Below are positions 55,561 to 64,000 of a stretch of DNA of 64,000 bases, piece after piece. Origin of the DNA: Kaistella gelatinilytica (GTDB taxonomy: Bacteria > Bacteroidota > Bacteroidia > Flavobacteriales > Weeksellaceae); NCBI RefSeq assembly GCF_015679325.1, contig NZ_JADPVI010000004.1, forward strand, positions 248,001 to 312,000. The letters are read 5' to 3'. Under the pieces are notes generated by a model. That model ran no database searches. It saw nothing but the letters and a program-made list of their open reading frames with translations, and had not been told where the DNA came from. The first letter of the stretch is position 1. The number at the start of each line of letters is the position of its first letter. A program made the position numbers and the translations under genes.

Positions 55561-55586
55561 ACAATTTAAATTCTATTTTATTTAAA

Positions 55587-55620
55587 CGCCGTATGTTGTC
55601 GTTCTTCTTTATTATCTTTA
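55587..55620 (+). promoter_or_regulatory. operator-like element and -7 box of second WYL gene
   Basis: CGCCGTATGTTGTCG (55587-55601), 11 nt, then TATCTTTA (55613-55620). Imperfect copy of the element at 39377 and 52586. Confidence 0.5.
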
Positions 55621-55638
55621 CCTGATAAGATAGACAAA

Positions 55639-56559
55639 ATGGCAAAAAAAGAACAAATGCTTCGCTTAAAATTTATTGAAGAATTTTTGCGTAGAAGAAA
55701 AGAGAAAGGTGCATCTTTCGAAGAAATCAACGATTATCTTGAAAGTAAATATCAAGATAAAGGATTGAAACTTGACAGTTTAAAATTTACAAAACGTACT
55801 TTTCTTCGCGATAAAGAAGCTATTTTTGAAGTCTTTGGCGTCCTTATTATTTACAAAAGATCAACTAACTCTTATGTCATTGATGCTGATGAAATAGACG
55901 AATATCACGAAGATGTTTTTGATAATTTGTTACTCGTTGAAGCATACAGAGAAGTGAAGGGCAAGAAAAATGTGATGCTTTTTGAGCAACGAAAATCTCG
56001 TGGTTTACATTGGTTAAACGGTTTAGTTCATGCAATTACCCATCAACAAATCATTAGTTTAAACTATACCAAATTCTGGGAAGGCGTTTCTCACAAAAAA
56101 ACTTTGGAACCTTATGCGTTGAAGGAATTTAGAAATCGGTGGTATTTGCTGGCAAATGAAAAAGATAGCAAAGATTTTTTCCTGAAAACTTTTGGTTTGG
56201 ATCGAATTTCAGATTTAGACATTTCTAAATCTAGCTTTAAACCTGAAAAAATTGATATTGAAAACTATTTTAAAAACTCTTTCGGGATTATTTATGGCGA
56301 AAATGAAGAGGTAGAAGAAATCGTTTTATCATTTGATGCAGAACAAGGGCAATACATAAAAACGCTTCCAATGCATCATTCCCAAAAGGTTTTAATTGAT
56401 AATGATAAGGAATACAGAATTCAATTGACCCTATTTCCGACTTACGATTTTGAACGCGAAGTACTTTCACATGGTGAAAGAGTGAAAATTATTTCACCTA
56501 AAAGTTTTAGAGAACATTTGCAAAATGAAGTGAAAAATATGGTAAAGAATTATAAATAG
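55639..56559 (+). CDS. WYL-domain transcriptional regulator (paralogue)
   Basis: A 306-residue regulator, the same length as the protein at 37327-38247, with the same layout: N-terminal winged-helix region (KEQMLRLKFIEEFLRRRKEKGASFEEINDYLE), WYL core KEFRNRWYLLANEKDSKDFFLK and C-terminal HHSQKVLIDND...YDFEREVL. The two proteins differ at many positions, so this is an older duplication or two acquisitions. Probably controls the right half of the island; ligand unknown. Confidence 0.88.
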   Translation: MAKKEQMLRLKFIEEFLRRRKEKGASFEEINDYLESKYQDKGLKLDSLKFTKRTFLRDKEAIFEVFGVLIIYKRSTNSYVIDADEIDEYHEDVFDNLLLVEAYREVKGKKNVMLFEQRKSRGLHWLNGLVHAITHQQIISLNYTKFWEGVSHKKTLEPYALKEFRNRWYLLANEKDSKDFFLKTFGLDRISDLDISKSSFKPEKIDIENYFKNSFGIIYGENEEVEEIVLSFDAEQGQYIKTLPMHHSQKVLIDNDKEYRIQLTLFPTYDFEREVLSHGERVKIISPKSFREHLQNEVKNMVKNYK

Positions 56560-56654
56560 AGATAATATGAAATCGTTATTTATGGAATTACAAGCAATAA
56601 ATGCCATTTAATATGGTCGATACCATTTGACCTTAAAAAAATATATAAATACAA

Positions 56655-58147
56655 ATGAAATCAATTTCCAAATCCCGTTTTGTTTCTGGAGTTCAATGTT
56701 CCAAAAAAATTTATTTCGAATATTTTAGAAAAGATTTAAAACTTCCTGTAAGTGAAGCAACACAACAGATTTTTGATTTAGGACATACCGTTGGAGCATT
56801 GGCGCAAAAGAGTTTCCCGAATGGAGAAGATGCAACGCCAACAGATTTTTCAGATTTTTCAATTCTATTGAGCAAACGAAAAAATGGATTGCAGAAAAAA
56901 AGAAAACAATCTACGAAGCAACATTTGCAACAGAAAACACTTTGGTAATGCTCGATATTTTGCACCGAAAAGATGATGAAATTTGGGCTATCGAAGTTAA
57001 AAGCAGCACATCAGTAAAAGAGTATCATTATACAGATTCGGCGTTTCAATATTATGTAATGTCAAAATCTGGATGCGTTCCAGATCGATTTTTCTTAATG
57101 CATATCAATAATCAATATGTTAAAAATGGAGAAATAACTTCCGAATTATTTCATTTAGAAGACATTACAAAAGACATCATTGAAATGCAATCTTGGGTTG
57201 AGGAAAATTTTGAAAGTTTATTGAAGGTTTTGGAAATTGCAGAAGAACCAGTTGTAGAAATTGGCGGTCATTGCAGCAACCCATTTGAATGTGAATTTAC
57301 CCATCATTGTTGGAAGCATGTTCCTGAAAATTCAGTTTTTGAAATGACGAGAGCAGGAAAAAAATCTTGGCAATTGTATGAGGAGGGAGTTTTGAAATTG
57401 GAAGATATTCCAGAAGATTATCATCTTACTTTTTCTCAGCAATTGCAGGTGAATGGAATTAAAAATAATGAATCTTATAAAGATTTACAAGCCATTCGAG
57501 ATTTCTTACATACGTGGGAATATCCGCTACAATTTTTCGATTTTGAAACCATTTTTGCAGCAATTCCAGTTTTAGATGGAACAAGACCATATCAACAAGT
57601 TCCTTTCCAATATTCTTTGCATATTCTAAATGCCGAAAATAATATTTCTCATAAAGAATTTCTTGCCGATCCAAGAGATTTTATCAATTCAGAAATGGAT
57701 CCGAGAAAAAAAATGATTGAGCAAATGAAATTGGATTTTTTGGATTGTGGAAGTATTGTTACTTATAATAAGAGTTTTGAAGTCTCCCGTTTAAAAGAAT
57801 TAGCCAAAGATTTTCCAGAAGATGCTGAATTTCTCTTTGGTTTAATTTCAAGAATTGTAGATTTATTAGTCGTTTTCAATAAACGTTGGTATTATTTGCC
57901 TGAAATGGGAAATTCCGCTTCCATTAAATCTGTACTTCCCGCAATTGCCCCAGAATTTTCTTATGATGATCTGGAAATTGGCGATGGTGGAAGTGCAAGT
58001 ACATTATTTCACGCAAGTATCTTTGATGAAAGTCAAAACACAGAAGAATTAAGACAAAATTTATTGAAATATTGTGAACGAGATACCTACGGAATGGTTG
58101 TGATTTATCAAGTTTTAAAAAAAGAGATGGGTAAATTTTTCATTTAA
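56655..58147 (+). pseudogene. Cas4-like/DUF2779 nuclease gene with -1 frameshift
   Basis: Two overlapping frames together read one protein of about 497 residues. The first part (ISKSRFVSGVQCSKKIYFEYFRKDL, GHTVGALAQKSFPNGED) and the second (from 56942, WAIEVKSSTSVKEYH, then CSNPFECEFTHHCW) form a Cas4/RecB-type PD-(D/E)xK nuclease with a C-terminal DnaQ-like part (QFFDFETIFAAIPV, TYNKSFEVSRLKELA). The shift is near 56858-56863: adding one A to TTTTCAATTC restores SIEQTKKWIAEKKKTIYEAT. A sequencing error is possible. Nuclease activity is inferred; DUF2779 proteins sit in defence islands. Confidence 0.75.
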
Positions 58148-58181
58148 AAGTTTCCGATATTTACATTGTATATTATAAATT

Positions 58182-58436
58182 ATGGAAATTAAAAACCAAA
58201 TAGAAATTTGTCAAGCCAGTGCTGGTTCAACTCAAATCAATGTGCAATTTGAGCAAGATACTGTTTGGCTTACACAATCGCAGATGGCAGAACTATTTGG
58301 CAAAGGAAGAACTACAATTACTGAACATATTAATAATGTGTTCACTGAAGGAGAGCTTTTAGAAGAACTGGTATGTCGGGATTTCCAACACACCATCCAA
58401 CACGGCAATCGGCTATTACAAAAATTCCCCGAGTGA
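58182..58436 (+). pseudogene. truncated RhuM-family gene remnant
   Basis: An 84-residue reading frame matching only the N-terminal helix-turn-helix part of RhuM-type virulence/toxin-like proteins (VWLTQSQMAELFGKGRTTITEHINNVFTEGEL). After VCRDFQHTIQHG the family similarity stops and the frame runs into the terminator at 58423. Full-length RhuM proteins are over 300 residues, so this is a fragment left at the right edge of the island. Confidence 0.7.
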
Positions 58437-58457
58437 AAACTTGGGGAATTTTTTTGA
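58423..58457 (+). terminator. terminator, right flank copy of the dnaK terminator
   Basis: AATTCCCCGAGT (58423-58434), loop GAAA, ACTTGGGGAATT (58439-58450), then seven T: a 12-bp stem with a tetraloop. Its first 12 nt and TGGGGAATTTTTT match the hairpin after dnaK at 37141. Confidence 0.9.
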
Positions 58458-58463
58458 TAAATG

Positions 58464-58492
58464 CCAAAAAAAATACCTCAATCGAGGTATTT
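58464..58492 (-). terminator. terminator of TPR gene
   Basis: AAATACCTC, loop AATC, GAGGTATTT, with an A-run to the left that reads as U on the minus strand. Confidence 0.8.
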
Positions 58493-58496
58493 TAAA

Positions 58497-59057
58497 TTAT
58501 TGTTTTAAGAATTCACTCAGTTTCATTGCCTCCGCATTCATCGGGTCATATGTCAGTGATTTTGCGATATGCTGTTTCGCCTGCTCTTTATCAGTTTTCT
58601 GAAGTTGGTAAGCCACAAAGAAGTGCGCATAGGCCAAATTCTTTTTATTCGCTTCCAATTCTTCTGGTTTTACTGCTGCGATGTATTTTTCATAAGCCAT
58701 TTTTGCGTTCGCGTCATCTTTCATACTTTGATAAACGTAGGCTTGACTATAATAAGACGGTGCCCAATCTGGAAGTAATGTTGCCATTTTTTTCCAGGTT
58801 TCCAATGCGCCGTTCCAGTCTTTTGCGTCTTGATAAGCGGTGGCTAATTTCACGATCGCTTCCGTATCATTTGGATTGGCCTCAATTTGTTTTTTTAAAG
58901 CTTCTATAGCTGGATTTTGCTGTGTTCCCTGAACTTGAGCCGTTGCAGCGGTTTCGGTCGCAACACTTTCAGTCTGTGCATATCCAAAACTTACCGCTCC
59001 TAAAAATAATGCAGCAACGAGTGCTTTCTTGGTGTTAATCACGCTTTCCTTTTTCAT
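58497..59057 (-). CDS. secreted TPR-repeat protein
   Basis: About 186 residues: a signal peptide (MKKESVINTKKALVAALFLGAVSFGYAQ), a Thr/Ala/Gln-rich linker, and TPR-type helix pairs (NPNDTEAIVKLATAYQDAKDWNGALETWKKMATLLPD and SQAYVYQSMKDDANAKMAYEKYIAAV). TPRs bind partners in periplasmic or outer-membrane complexes; no partner is known. The start at 59057 is an ATG; the 59063 codon is a TTG. It is the first gene right of the island, convergent with it. Confidence 0.83.
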   Translation of the reverse strand: MKKESVINTKKALVAALFLGAVSFGYAQTESVATETAATAQVQGTQQNPAIEALKKQIEANPNDTEAIVKLATAYQDAKDWNGALETWKKMATLLPDWAPSYYSQAYVYQSMKDDANAKMAYEKYIAAVKPEELEANKKNLAYAHFFVAYQLQKTDKEQAKQHIAKSLTYDPMNAEAMKLSEFLKQ

Positions 59058-59230
59058 ATTCAATTTTTTGATTAATATTTAACTCCTGCTCCAACAACAA
59101 TAATTCCGCTTTTTACAATTTTTTGAAACTTTAATATTTTTTATAACATCTTAACTTTTTCAACCTTTAACGTTGAAATATTAATGCAGATGTTTTGGTC
59201 TAAAAGTTTCCTGCTTCAATCTTTTAAAAA

Positions 59231-59238
59231 TATCTTTG
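59231..59238 (+). promoter_or_regulatory. -7 promoter element of nucleoid-associated protein gene
   Basis: TATCTTTG, a full TAnnTTTG match, 23 nt upstream of the ATG at 59262. Confidence 0.6.
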
Positions 59239-59261
59239 CACTCATTAAAATTTTCAAAAAA

Positions 59262-60278
59262 ATGCTCTCCAAAATTATCGTTCATAAAGTCGGAAATAAA
59301 GTCAATCAGGAAAATCTTTTCCTCTCAGAAAATGAGTTGCAAATCGATGACGACATGAAGGAACTCTTAACCGATTATTTCCTCAACGCTTTCAAATCTG
59401 AAGAACAGTTTCAGTTTTACAGCGATTCTTATCTTTCTTTAAATCCGGTTTATTCATCTGTTTCAGAAATTTTTGAAGACAAAGACAAATTCAGATTTGA
59501 ATCAGAAAATATTGCGAAACATCTTTTTGAGATCAGCGATAATCCACGCGTTCAAGGTGGCGAAGTTTTTATCGTTTATTTTGAAGGCGGCATTACAGAA
59601 GAAGGTAACCAAATCGATTCTATCGGGATCTTTAAAACAGAAAACAAAAATCCTTTCCTCAAAATTTTACCCATAGACGAGAATTACGAAATCGAAAAAG
59701 ATTACGGAATCTCGCTTTCTAAATTGGATAAAGGTTGCCTGATTTACAACACTGATAAAGAAACCGGTTACGCCATTTCCGTCGTAGATAACAACAAAAA
59801 CGGCGATCAATACTATTGGTTCGAAGATTTTTTAAAAGTTCGTCAACGCGATGATGAATATTTTCATACTCAGGAAACGCTTTCTGTTTTCAAGGATTTT
59901 GTCATCAAACAATTGCCGCAGGAATTTGATGTGAATAAACCTGATCAAGCCGATTTCTTAACGAAGTCGATCAACTTTTTCAAAGAAAAAGAAACTTTTC
60001 ATTACGATGAGTTTACGAATGAAGTATTGCAGGATAAAAATGTGATCGAGAGTTTTTCTAATTTCAAAAGTGATTACGAACAGGAAATGCAGGTTTCAAT
60101 TTCCGAAGAATTTCCCATTAATCAAACGGCTGTCAAGAAAAATCAGCGGTATTTTAAAAGTGTCATTAAACTCGATAAAAATTTCTCTATCTATGTTCAC
60201 GGCGACCGAAAAATGATCGATCAGGGACAGGATGAAAATGGAAAATATTACCGACTTTATTTTGAAGAAGAAAAATAG
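59262..60278 (+). CDS. nucleoid-associated protein, NdpA family
   Basis: About 338 residues starting MLSKIIVHKVGNKVNQENLFLSENEL. It has the NdpA/37-kDa nucleoid-associated family layout: an N-terminal domain, a central part with GGEVFIVYFEGGITEEGNQIDSIGIFKTE, and a C-terminal region FEDFLKVRQRDDEYFHTQETLSVFKDFV. The family binds the nucleoid; its role is poorly defined. The upstream longer reading lies in the promoter, so the start at 59262 is used. Confidence 0.85.
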   Translation: MLSKIIVHKVGNKVNQENLFLSENELQIDDDMKELLTDYFLNAFKSEEQFQFYSDSYLSLNPVYSSVSEIFEDKDKFRFESENIAKHLFEISDNPRVQGGEVFIVYFEGGITEEGNQIDSIGIFKTENKNPFLKILPIDENYEIEKDYGISLSKLDKGCLIYNTDKETGYAISVVDNNKNGDQYYWFEDFLKVRQRDDEYFHTQETLSVFKDFVIKQLPQEFDVNKPDQADFLTKSINFFKEKETFHYDEFTNEVLQDKNVIESFSNFKSDYEQEMQVSISEEFPINQTAVKKNQRYFKSVIKLDKNFSIYVHGDRKMIDQGQDENGKYYRLYFEEEK

Positions 60279-60340
60279 ATCAGTAAAAAAATTACACAAA
60301 GCAGAAAATTTCTAAATTGTACTCCAAATTTTGCTGAGCG

Positions 60341-61006
60341 ATGAAAATTCAATTTTTAAAAGATTTTTACAGTAATAGTTCTGCCAAACTGTTGATATCA
60401 CTATTGTTTCTGGTTATCGCATTTTTTGTGCTTGCGGTCATTACCGATGAGATGGTTCTGGAAAAAGAAAATAATATAGATTTTGTTATTTTTAAATTTT
60501 TCAATACGCATATCGTCCGAAACAGTTTGACTGGTTTTATGTACGCCATCACCCAATTTTCCTCCGCGACTTTTATTAAAATTGTGTATCCATTTCTGAT
60601 CGTGGTCTTGCTTCTTTTTAAACTGTACCGAAAAGCGCTTTTTACTTTCGTAGCTGGAGTTGGCGGTTTGCTTCTCATTTACGGTATGAAAATGTTTTTT
60701 GCACGACCAAGACCGCCGTATCCTTTATTATACAAAGAAGAGACTTTTAGTTTTCCAAGTGGTCATGCGACTTTTGGCTTTATTTTTTATGGTACTTTGG
60801 CGTATTTTATTTGGTTGACAGATCTGCCAAAAGTTTGGAAATACATTGCAATGGTTTTTCTCATCGCCCTTTCTCTCACCATCGGTTTCAGTCGGGTTTA
60901 CTTGCGGGTTCATTATCCAAGCGACGTTGTAGGCGGTTTCTGTCTCGGATATTCCTGGTTGTTTCTGATGATTTTTGCCTTCAGAAAATGGTATCCGATT
61001 GATTAA
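60341..61006 (+). CDS. PAP2-superfamily membrane phosphatase
   Basis: A 221-residue protein with about six helices and the three phosphatase signatures: KMFFARPRPPYPL (KxxxxxxRP), SFPSGHATFGF (PSGH) and SRVYLRVHYPSDVVGG (SRxxxxxHxxxD). PAP2 enzymes of this size dephosphorylate lipid phosphates such as undecaprenyl pyrophosphate or phosphatidic acid at the outer face of the inner membrane. The substrate is not resolved. Confidence 0.92.
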   Translation: MKIQFLKDFYSNSSAKLLISLLFLVIAFFVLAVITDEMVLEKENNIDFVIFKFFNTHIVRNSLTGFMYAITQFSSATFIKIVYPFLIVVLLLFKLYRKALFTFVAGVGGLLLIYGMKMFFARPRPPYPLLYKEETFSFPSGHATFGFIFYGTLAYFIWLTDLPKVWKYIAMVFLIALSLTIGFSRVYLRVHYPSDVVGGFCLGYSWLFLMIFAFRKWYPID

Positions 61007-61127
61007 GAAATTTTAATAACACAATTTGTACATTTAGAATTACAGCAATTTCTGATCATATTCAGATCAGTATCTTTACATTTGAGACTTCATTCAAATC
61101 AGTTCAATTCATTCAAAACAAAATAAA

Positions 61128-61862
61128 ATGCCAGAAGGTCCGTCCATACTTTTTTTAAAAAACAAACTGCAAAGATTTAAAGGGAAAACAGTTTCCGAAG
61201 CATCCGGTTACGGCGAAATGGATAAATCTGCGATCGTTAATTTAAAATTGATCGACATCGAAACTTACGGTAAAAATCTACTGTTCGTTTTCAAAGATTT
61301 TTTTGTCGGTGTTCACCTCGGACTTTTTGGAAGCATGCTCGTCAACAAGCAAAAAAAAGTAAATGCGAGTTTTGCCCTTCATTTTGCTGATGGGGAAATT
61401 AATTTCTACGTTGCCAAAACGAAATTATATCAAGGGAAACCTCAAGATCACTTTGATTTTAAAACCGATATTTTAAAACCTGAATTCGATGCTGAGTTTG
61501 TTTTAAATGAATTGCAAACGAATCATGCAGAGCAGATGATTGGTGATGTTTTAATGGATCAACATCTTTTTGCGGGCGTCGGAAATATCATCAGAATTGA
61601 AAGTCTTTACCACGCCAAAATTCATCCCGAAAGTTTGGTGAAAAAAATTCCGGAGAAGAAATTAATTTTCCTGCTTTCAATGCTCGTAGATTACAGCGAA
61701 GAATTTTTAAGTTTGCTAAAAACCGACGGTGTAAAAGAAGCCGCCATGATTTATGGAAAAAAAATCTGTCCAAAAGATAAGACTGAACTCTTGATCGAAG
61801 AAATGGGTAAAATAAAACGCAAAACCTATGTCTGCCTAAAGTGCCAGAAACTCTACAAATAA
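61128..61862 (+). CDS. Fpg/Nei family DNA glycosylase
   Basis: A 244-residue protein with the N-terminal catalytic sequence MPEGPSILFLKNKL (Pro2, Glu3), a LFGSMLVNKQKK region, QHLFAGVGNIIRIESLYHAKIHPE (helix-two-turn-helix), and a zinc-finger-like end KKICPKDKTELLIEEMG...CLKC. These enzymes excise oxidised bases. The Cys-rich tail resembles Nei/Fpg zinc fingers (CPKD...CLKC). Formamidopyrimidine vs endonuclease VIII preference cannot be told. Confidence 0.88.
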   Translation: MPEGPSILFLKNKLQRFKGKTVSEASGYGEMDKSAIVNLKLIDIETYGKNLLFVFKDFFVGVHLGLFGSMLVNKQKKVNASFALHFADGEINFYVAKTKLYQGKPQDHFDFKTDILKPEFDAEFVLNELQTNHAEQMIGDVLMDQHLFAGVGNIIRIESLYHAKIHPESLVKKIPEKKLIFLLSMLVDYSEEFLSLLKTDGVKEAAMIYGKKICPKDKTELLIEEMGKIKRKTYVCLKCQKLYK

Positions 61863-61863
61863 A

Positions 61864-61889
61864 AAAATCCTGCACTGTTGCAGGATTTT
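61864..61889. terminator. bidirectional terminator between glycosylase and cysK genes
   Basis: AAAATCCTGCA (61864-61874), loop CTGT, TGCAGGATTTT (61879-61889). Confidence 0.85.
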
Positions 61890-61916
61890 AAGTTTTCAAG
61901 ATAAAACTTTTAGAAA

Positions 61917-62849
61917 TTAACCTTGATAAGGATTCTCTTCAAAAAGACCCTCAACAGACCAGTATCTTTCGCCCGTGTCATAATTGAAAGTCAATACGAC
62001 AGAACCTTCCGGGATTTCTGCTAACTTTTTATTGACTGCTGCACAAGAAGCTCCGGTTGAAACGCCGGCTAAAATTCCTTCTTCTCTCGCCAGTCTTTTT
62101 GTGAATTCAAAAGCTTCTCCTTTTTCAACAGCAATTGTTCCGTCTAAAAGATCAGTGTGTAAATTTTTTGGTACAAATCCAGCGCCGATTCCCTGCAAAG
62201 GATGCGGTCCGGGTTTTCCGCCAGAAATTACAGGAGAATCTGTAGGTTCAACCGCAAAACTTTTCATATTCGGAAATTTCTGTTTCAAAACTTCAGTTAC
62301 ACCTGTAATGTGACCGCCAGTTCCAACGCCTGTGATGAGGTAATCGATCCCATTTGGAAAGTCATTTAAAATTTCCTGTGCAGTGACTTTTGCATGAATT
62401 TCAGGATTGGCAGGATTTTCAAACTGTTGCGGGATCCAGGAGTTTTCGATTTCTTCAGCCATTTGCATCGCTTTTTTGATCGCTCCCGAAGTTCCTTCTT
62501 CTTTTGGTGTCAAAACAAATGATGCGCCGTAAGAACTCATCAGTTTTCGTCTTTCAACACTCATGCTTTCCGGCATTACCAAAACCAGTTTGTAACCTTT
62601 TACCGCACAAACCATGGCCAAACCAACGCCGGTATTCCCGGAAGTTGGCTCGATAATCAAAGTGTCTTTATTGATCGATCCGTCCTTTTCCGCTTTTTCG
62701 ATCATTGCCAAAGCAATTCTGTCTTTCAAACTTCCGCCCGGATTTTGCTTCTCCAGTTTCATCCAAACTTCCACATTTTTAGGGAAAATTTTATTGATTT
62801 TGATCACCGGTGTATTTCCGATGGCTTCTAATATATTGTTCAGTTTCAT
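61917..62849 (-). CDS. cysK: O-acetylserine sulfhydrylase (cysteine synthase)
   Basis: A 310-residue PLP enzyme. The Lys motif [23 protein letters not shown] (PLP lysine in SLKDR, residue about 43), [11 protein letters not shown], and the phosphate loop [11 protein letters not shown] are all present. It makes cysteine from O-acetylserine and sulfide. Located downstream of the serine acetyltransferase gene on the same strand, the pathway partner, with REP-like repeats between. CysK vs CysM is not fully resolved. Confidence 0.9.
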   Translation of the reverse strand: MKLNNILEAIGNTPVIKINKIFPKNVEVWMKLEKQNPGGSLKDRIALAMIEKAEKDGSINKDTLIIEPTSGNTGVGLAMVCAVKGYKLVLVMPESMSVERRKLMSSYGASFVLTPKEEGTSGAIKKAMQMAEEIENSWIPQQFENPANPEIHAKVTAQEILNDFPNGIDYLITGVGTGGHITGVTEVLKQKFPNMKSFAVEPTDSPVISGGKPGPHPLQGIGAGFVPKNLHTDLLDGTIAVEKGEAFEFTKRLAREEGILAGVSTGASCAAVNKKLAEIPEGSVVLTFNYDTGERYWSVEGLFEENPYQG

Positions 62850-62906
62850 ATCTAAATTTTTTAAAATTTGTTAATTATTTGGGCAGACATTTCCGCCCTG
62901 GTTTAT

Positions 62907-62928
62907 CCTGAGCTTGTCGAAGGATTCC
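62907..62928 (-). repeat. REP-like element, copy 1
   Basis: CCTGAGCTTGTCGAAGGATTCC. A second copy with 21 of 22 matches lies at 62948-62969. The core is shared with the two elements inside hsdM. Confidence 0.75.
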
Positions 62929-62947
62929 CGCTTTTTTGCTAGCCTGT

Positions 62948-62969
62948 CCAGAGCTTGTCGAAGGATTCC
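62948..62969 (-). repeat. REP-like element, copy 2
   Basis: CCAGAGCTTGTCGAAGGATTCC, one mismatch from the copy at 62907, in the same orientation, 41 nt apart start to start. Confidence 0.75.
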
Positions 62970-63018
62970 TCCTCGCAAAAAGAGCTCCACTCAGGTCGGG
63001 CTGCGGTAATTTTGCGGA

Positions 63019-63834
63019 TCAAATACTAAAGATAATAGGTTCATTCCTGGGGAATTTATTCTTTACGGTGACTTGACCTTTATGAAAAACCACCGAATTG
63101 GGTGCCACACTTTCTGTGATCCAAACATTTCCACCAATTAATGCATTTTTTCCGATGACCGTTTCGCCGCCCAGGATCGTCGCATTCGCATAAATCACAA
63201 CACCATCTTCAATAGTAGGATGCCGTTTTATATTTTGTAAATTTTTAGCGACGGAGTGAGCGCCTAAAGTCACGCCCTGATAAATTTTCACGTGATCACC
63301 AATAATGGTAGTTTCCCCAATTACAATTCCTGTGCCGTGATCGATAAAGAAATAGTCCCCAATCTGTGCTCCCGGATTAATGTCAATTCCCGTTTTGCTG
63401 TGCGCAAATTCCGTCCAAATTCGTGGAATTAATGGAATATTATTTTTATAAAGTTCATGGGCAAACCGATAAACAGCAATGGCGAAAAATCCGGGATAGG
63501 AAAACATGACTTCTTCTTTGCTTTGTGCCGCAGGATCATTGTCAACGATTGTTTGTGCATCATTTTCCAGTGATTCGTAAACTTTGGGGAAACTTTCAAA
63601 GAAGTGATCAGTTTTAAGACTGTCTTTTTCTTCAGTCACAGAACATAATATTTCTTTAAATTCAATTTTAAAAGTATTTAAACGCATCTCAATATTCGGA
63701 AGTTCCGAACATCTTTGATATTCCAGAAAGAAAATAAACCGGAAAAATCGGTCGATAAAATCTTCGATTTTCTTTTTATCGATGTCATATTTTCGGTTCG
63801 AGTACCCTTCGTGAAGTCGTTTTGCAAAACCCAT
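63019..63834 (-). CDS. cysE: serine O-acetyltransferase
   Basis: A 271-residue enzyme: an N-terminal helical domain (residues 1-110) and a left-handed beta-helix of hexapeptide repeats ([40 protein letters not shown], read in short units) with catalytic DHGTG and H-rich loop (IKRHPTIED). It converts serine to O-acetylserine for cysK. It is the first gene of the pair on the minus strand. Confidence 0.92.
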   Translation of the reverse strand: MGFAKRLHEGYSNRKYDIDKKKIEDFIDRFFRFIFFLEYQRCSELPNIEMRLNTFKIEFKEILCSVTEEKDSLKTDHFFESFPKVYESLENDAQTIVDNDPAAQSKEEVMFSYPGFFAIAVYRFAHELYKNNIPLIPRIWTEFAHSKTGIDINPGAQIGDYFFIDHGTGIVIGETTIIGDHVKIYQGVTLGAHSVAKNLQNIKRHPTIEDGVVIYANATILGGETVIGKNALIGGNVWITESVAPNSVVFHKGQVTVKNKFPRNEPIIFSI

Positions 63835-64000
63835 ATTGACTGCTAATTTTTAACAAATTTAGTTTATAATATTTCCAAAAATCTTGATTTAGGGTAAGAA
63901 TTAACTATGGCAATGATGCAGATTATGAATTGCCTGTGTTTTTTTTAATAATTAGGAAAACTTTAATAATACTAAAATTGCCCAAAACTTTAACATTTCG
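63835..64000. other. upstream region of cysE
   Basis: AT-rich sequence holding no supported gene; it probably contains the cysE promoter. Confidence 0.4.

Noticed and set aside
37200..58460. Prophage or integrative element
   Set aside because: No integrase, capsid or conjugation gene and no tRNA at the edges; the duplicated terminator is the only boundary sign.
1..64000. CRISPR array
   Set aside because: No run of equally spaced repeats was seen; the Cas4-like gene has no cas neighbours.

Overview
The window is low-G+C DNA from a member of the Bacteroidetes, most likely a flavobacterium close to Chryseobacterium/Kaistella. The evidence is three secreted proteins with type IX secretion C-terminal sorting domains, repeated TAnnTTTG (-7) promoter elements with almost no Shine-Dalgarno sequences, DUF3810, and a lipoprotein-type clade II NosZ. 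No species name can be read from the sequence.

Layout. 1-3.3 kb: two tandem paralogous secreted T9SS proteins. 3.6-20 kb: housekeeping genes (nrnA, dtd, greA, a HIT protein, clpX, a tRNA-Met, a sugar MFS transporter, plsC-like, GtrA, cca) with a third T9SS protein, a small Gly/Pro-rich membrane protein and a thioredoxin-like protein. 19.9-23 kb: a B12 operon in which a cobalamin riboswitch precedes a BtuB-type receptor and a DUF5074 beta-propeller lipoprotein (BtuG-like). 23-34.9 kb: ppk1, then a nitrous oxide respiration block: a Crp/Fnr regulator, a His-rich membrane protein, a FAS1 lipoprotein, nosY, nosF, nosD, nosL, a membrane protein, nosZ and two c-type cytochromes. Five TGA-N6-TCA palindromes lie in this block and probably bind the Crp/Fnr protein. 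35.2-37.1 kb: dnaK.

37.2-58.4 kb is an accessory island between dnaK and a TPR gene. Its core is a type I restriction-modification operon (hsdM, hsdS, hsdR, a SprT/YgjP-like metalloprotease). Between hsdS and hsdR sit two very AT-rich genes: an unrecognised 330-residue protein, and a 1325-residue protein with an N-terminal sacsin/Hsp90-type GHKL ATPase and a C-terminal DUF3883 (ExK) domain. The latter overlaps hsdR by ATGA. Two paralogous WYL regulators, an orphan gene upstream of hsdM and an AAA ATPase gene share a 15-nt operator-like element exactly 11 nt upstream of their -7 boxes, which suggests one WYL-controlled defence regulon. Three island genes are broken: an in-frame TAA in the AAA ATPase, a -1 frameshift in a Cas4-like/DUF2779 nuclease, and a truncated RhuM remnant. 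The island is bracketed by two near-copies of the dnaK terminator.

58.5-64 kb returns to core genes: a TPR protein, a NdpA-type nucleoid-associated protein, PAP2 phosphatase, an Fpg/Nei glycosylase, and the cysteine pair cysE-cysK, with two REP-like repeats between them. The same repeat core is found twice, in frame, inside hsdM.
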